From: Candidatus Nitrosopumilus sp.
GTDB lineage: Archaea > Thermoproteota > Nitrososphaeria > Nitrososphaerales > Nitrosopumilaceae
NCBI GenBank assembly: GCA_029863665.1
Contig: JAOTUX010000080.1
Coordinates: 1 to 5,651, forward strand
Length of the DNA stretch: 5,651 nt
Reading direction: 5' to 3'
Part shown: positions 5,272 through 5,651 of the stretch, one piece after another
How the letters are laid out: each line of letters opens with the position of its first letter
Position numbering within the stretch: the first letter of the stretch is position 1
Translations under genes and position numbers: made by a program
Notes under the pieces: model-generated
The model's database searches: none
Seen by the model: the letters and a program-made list of their open reading frames with translations, nothing else
Told to the model about the DNA's origin: nothing

Positions 5272-5651
5272 GTGTTAAACAATTACAGTATGGATAAACT
5301 CCCATCTAGACGATTAGAGCCTTTTTGTAATGTCGATTTATTGTTAAAAATTTCTGTTGGATTGATGCTATTTACTGCACTGTCTTTTGTACTGGTATAT
5401 GCAGAAACTGCTTCAGTTGATGTTGAAGGGAAATCCTTTGACATAGAATATACTGCAACTGGAGTTACTGTATCTGGAATTGAAGCAGATACTGATTTTA
5501 TTTCTTTGATTTTGACTATAGATGTTACTGGTTCATCTGGTACATTGGATATTGTTTTAGATCGTTCATTTTTTGATTCTACATTTAATGGAGTAGATGA
5601 AGACTTTTTTGTTCTAGTTGATCAAGACGAAAGTACATTTACTGAAATTGA
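5272..5651 (+). CDS. Exported acidic surface protein, N-terminal part (candidate PEFG-CTERM protein), cut by window end
   Basis: Only 126 codons lie in the window and no stop is reached. I chose the GTG at 5272 because GGAGGT (5257-5262) lies 9 bases ahead; an in-frame ATG at 5290 is 27 bases from it, and a TTG at 5341 would give a shorter, more typical signal peptide but has no ribosome binding site. From the GTG, residues 9-26 are a basic, unusually long n-region, 27-42 a hydrophobic core, and VYA-ET (42-46) a likely signal peptidase site. The mature part is rich in Asp, Glu, Thr and Ser with alternating beta-type segments and no cysteine, which suggests an extracellular beta-sandwich. It resembles, from memory, PEFG-CTERM surface proteins common in marine ammonia-oxidizing archaea, but the diagnostic C-terminal signal would lie beyond the window. 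Function is unknown. Confidence 0.72.
   Translation, partial: MLNNYSMDKLPSRRLEPFCNVDLLLKISVGLMLFTALSFVLVYAETASVDVEGKSFDIEYTATGVTVSGIEADTDFISLILTIDVTGSSGTLDIVLDRSFFDSTFNGVDEDFFVLVDQDESTFTEI

Noticed and set aside
5341..5343. TTG as the start of the exported protein
   Set aside because: It would give a compact signal peptide, but no ribosome binding site precedes it, whereas the upstream GTG has a strong one at proper spacing.
1..5651. Mobile element, CRISPR array, tRNA or rRNA gene, toxin-antitoxin or defence system
   Set aside because: The genes are recognisable housekeeping or respiratory families packed closely together; the three non-coding gaps (106, 68 and 104 bases) hold promoter and terminator signals but no cloverleaf, regular repeats or transposase fragments.

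Overview
This window is ordinary core-genome sequence from an ammonia-oxidizing archaeon, most likely a marine, Nitrosopumilus-like member of the Nitrososphaerota (Thaumarchaeota). The evidence is low GC, tightly packed genes, archaeal TATA boxes that sit about 26 bases ahead of start codons (leaderless mRNAs), T-rich tracts after stop codons, an archaeal-type tRNA methylthiotransferase, and an exported two-domain copper nitrite reductase of the kind carried by ammonia-oxidizing archaea. Species cannot be fixed from the sequence alone.

Layout. On the minus strand, a class II fumarase/aspartase-family enzyme (1286-2647) is followed after 3 bases by a radical-SAM tRNA methylthiotransferase (14-1282); the pair looks like one transcript. 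A 106-base divergent intergenic region (2648-2753) separates it from a plus-strand NirK-type copper nitrite reductase (2754-4166), which has its own TATA box and probably a leaderless transcript. A T-tract and a second clear TATA box separate nirK from a D-3-phosphoglycerate dehydrogenase-like gene (4235-5167), also apparently leaderless. After a 104-base gap, an exported acidic protein starts at a GTG behind a strong Shine-Dalgarno sequence (5272) and runs off the window end.

How the genes relate. They are not an obvious single pathway. NirK belongs to the nitrogen-oxide chemistry outside the cytoplasmic membrane (nitrite/NO). Fumarase serves the fumarate-malate step of central carbon metabolism, and SerA draws 3-phosphoglycerate into serine synthesis. 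The methylthiotransferase modifies tRNA position 37. The last gene is probably a cell-surface protein.

I found no mobile element, CRISPR array, RNA gene or clearly novel system. The points most worth a second look are small: a repeated TTCATAA-TCAC motif flanking the nirK TATA box, an inverted repeat over the start of the last gene, and unusual parts of NirK (long N-terminal leader, enlarged inter-domain segment, Met/His-containing C-terminal tail).
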